21,911 bases of DNA from a virus, in IMG/VR virus record IMGVR_UViG_3300047510_002822, positions 1 through 21,911 of that record. One strand, written 5' to 3'. The position numbers and the translations under genes were made by a program. How positions within the stretch are numbered: the first letter of the stretch is position 1; each line of letters begins with the position of its first letter. Below the pieces are notes generated by a model, which saw only the letters and a list, made by a program, of their open reading frames with translations, did no database searches and had not been told where the DNA came from. Below, piece after piece: positions 21,822-21,911 of this stretch.

Positions 21822-21863
21822 AAGTATTTAGCCCAAAATTCTGTAAGCCTAATGTAAATACTT
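21822..21863. repeat. 9-bp inverted repeat with back-to-back TAAATACTT boxes
   Basis: AAGTATTTA at 21822-21830 is the perfect reverse complement of TAAATACTT at 21855-21863, separated by 24 bases. Each arm therefore presents TAAATACTT on its own outward-facing strand. The intergenic position upstream of the giant fibre gene fits a pair of divergent late-type promoters, though a protein-binding palindrome is also possible. Confidence 0.5.
21824..21832 (-). promoter_or_regulatory. Candidate late promoter for the giant fibre gene and the cassette
   Basis: The minus strand reads GCTAAATAC, sharing TAAATAC with the boxes at 648, 700 and 6489. With T4 geometry the transcript would start near 21819, giving a leader of about 23 bases with AGGA 8 bases before the ATG at 21795. 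No other promoter-like element is visible in this gap, so it could drive the long leftward transcript. Confidence 0.45.
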
Positions 21864-21864
21864 G

Positions 21865-21911
21865 ATGTTTCTAAAAACAGAAATTGAATCTACAGAATAT
21901 GTTCGAGTCAG
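21865..21911 (+). CDS. Possible start of a rightward gene at the window edge
   Basis: A frame beginning ATG at 21865 reads MFLKTEIESTEYVRV up to the window end, a plausible protein N-terminus. There is no Shine-Dalgarno, and the nearby TGTAAATAC box (21853-21861) would start transcription at about the ATG itself, so a leaderless or a later start would be needed. On the other strand the same bases can be read as the end of a leftward gene stopping at 21849 (ending SVFRNIKYLH). I slightly prefer the rightward reading, but 15 codons cannot decide it. Confidence 0.3.
   Translation, partial: MFLKTEIESTEYVRV

Noticed and set aside
21849-21911. End of a leftward gene (ending SVFRNIKYLH) at the right edge
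   Set aside because: Possible, but the rightward reading of the same bases looks more like a protein start and fits the outward-facing box; the evidence is too short to list both as genes.

Overview
This window looks like part of a T4-like myovirus genome, most probably from a marine phage. The evidence is a T4-type sliding-clamp loader ATPase, a GroES/gp31-like co-chaperonin, a PhoH-type ATPase, a MazG-like pyrophosphohydrolase and about 16 kb of virion structural and tail-fibre genes. The fibre genes carry N-terminal motifs and conserved blocks that I recall from T4-like marine and cyanobacterial phages. The DNA is AT-rich and almost fully coding, with 1- to 44-base gene overlaps and short TAAATAC boxes that resemble the T4 late promoter. 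No photosynthesis gene is visible. The encoded 7Fe ferredoxin is of the proteobacterial FdxA type, which makes a heterotrophic proteobacterial host conceivable, but the host cannot be fixed from this window.

Layout. At the left edge a truncated gene and a conserved 177-aa gene run leftward. A 146-base divergent intergenic region (634-779) separates them from phoH, the only clearly rightward gene; it holds a strong hairpin directly upstream of the phoH ribosome-binding site. phoH meets the leftward block end to end, with overlapping stop codons. From 5840 down to 1511 lies a compact leftward block of small, mostly translationally coupled genes. In transcription order these are a conserved 77-aa protein, a DnaE-like nucleotide-binding fragment, a 76-aa protein, a GroES-like co-chaperonin, a 79-aa protein, a MazG-like enzyme, a TagD-like cytidylyltransferase, two small membrane proteins, a 41-aa ORF, the clamp loader ATPase, a 7Fe ferredoxin and an 80-aa protein. 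Two of these small ORFs (3069-3236 and 2947-3072) are under 60 codons.

From 21795 down to 5842 lies a leftward structural cassette. It starts with a giant 2527-aa fibre protein, followed by proteins of 704, 378, 362, 196, 920 and 204 aa. Six of these seven begin with variants of one short motif (AF.K.N.NF.EL), probably a shared attachment module, followed by very different distal parts: YadA-like 16-residue repeats, a fibrinogen-type C-terminal domain, or a long beta-rich shaft with a chaperone-like C-terminus. The 920-aa protein instead combines Ig-like repeats with two chitin-binding-like modules. Together they look like a set of alternative or cooperating receptor-binding fibres.

The most interesting points are the phage-encoded 7Fe ferredoxin, the fibrinogen-like fibre tip with a duplicated attachment motif, the stand-alone DnaE palm fragment lacking catalytic aspartates, the family of fibres sharing one anchor, the phoH leader hairpin and the TAAATAC boxes. 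No stretch longer than 300 bases is without a gene, and I saw no tRNA, rRNA, CRISPR array, insertion sequence or integrase.
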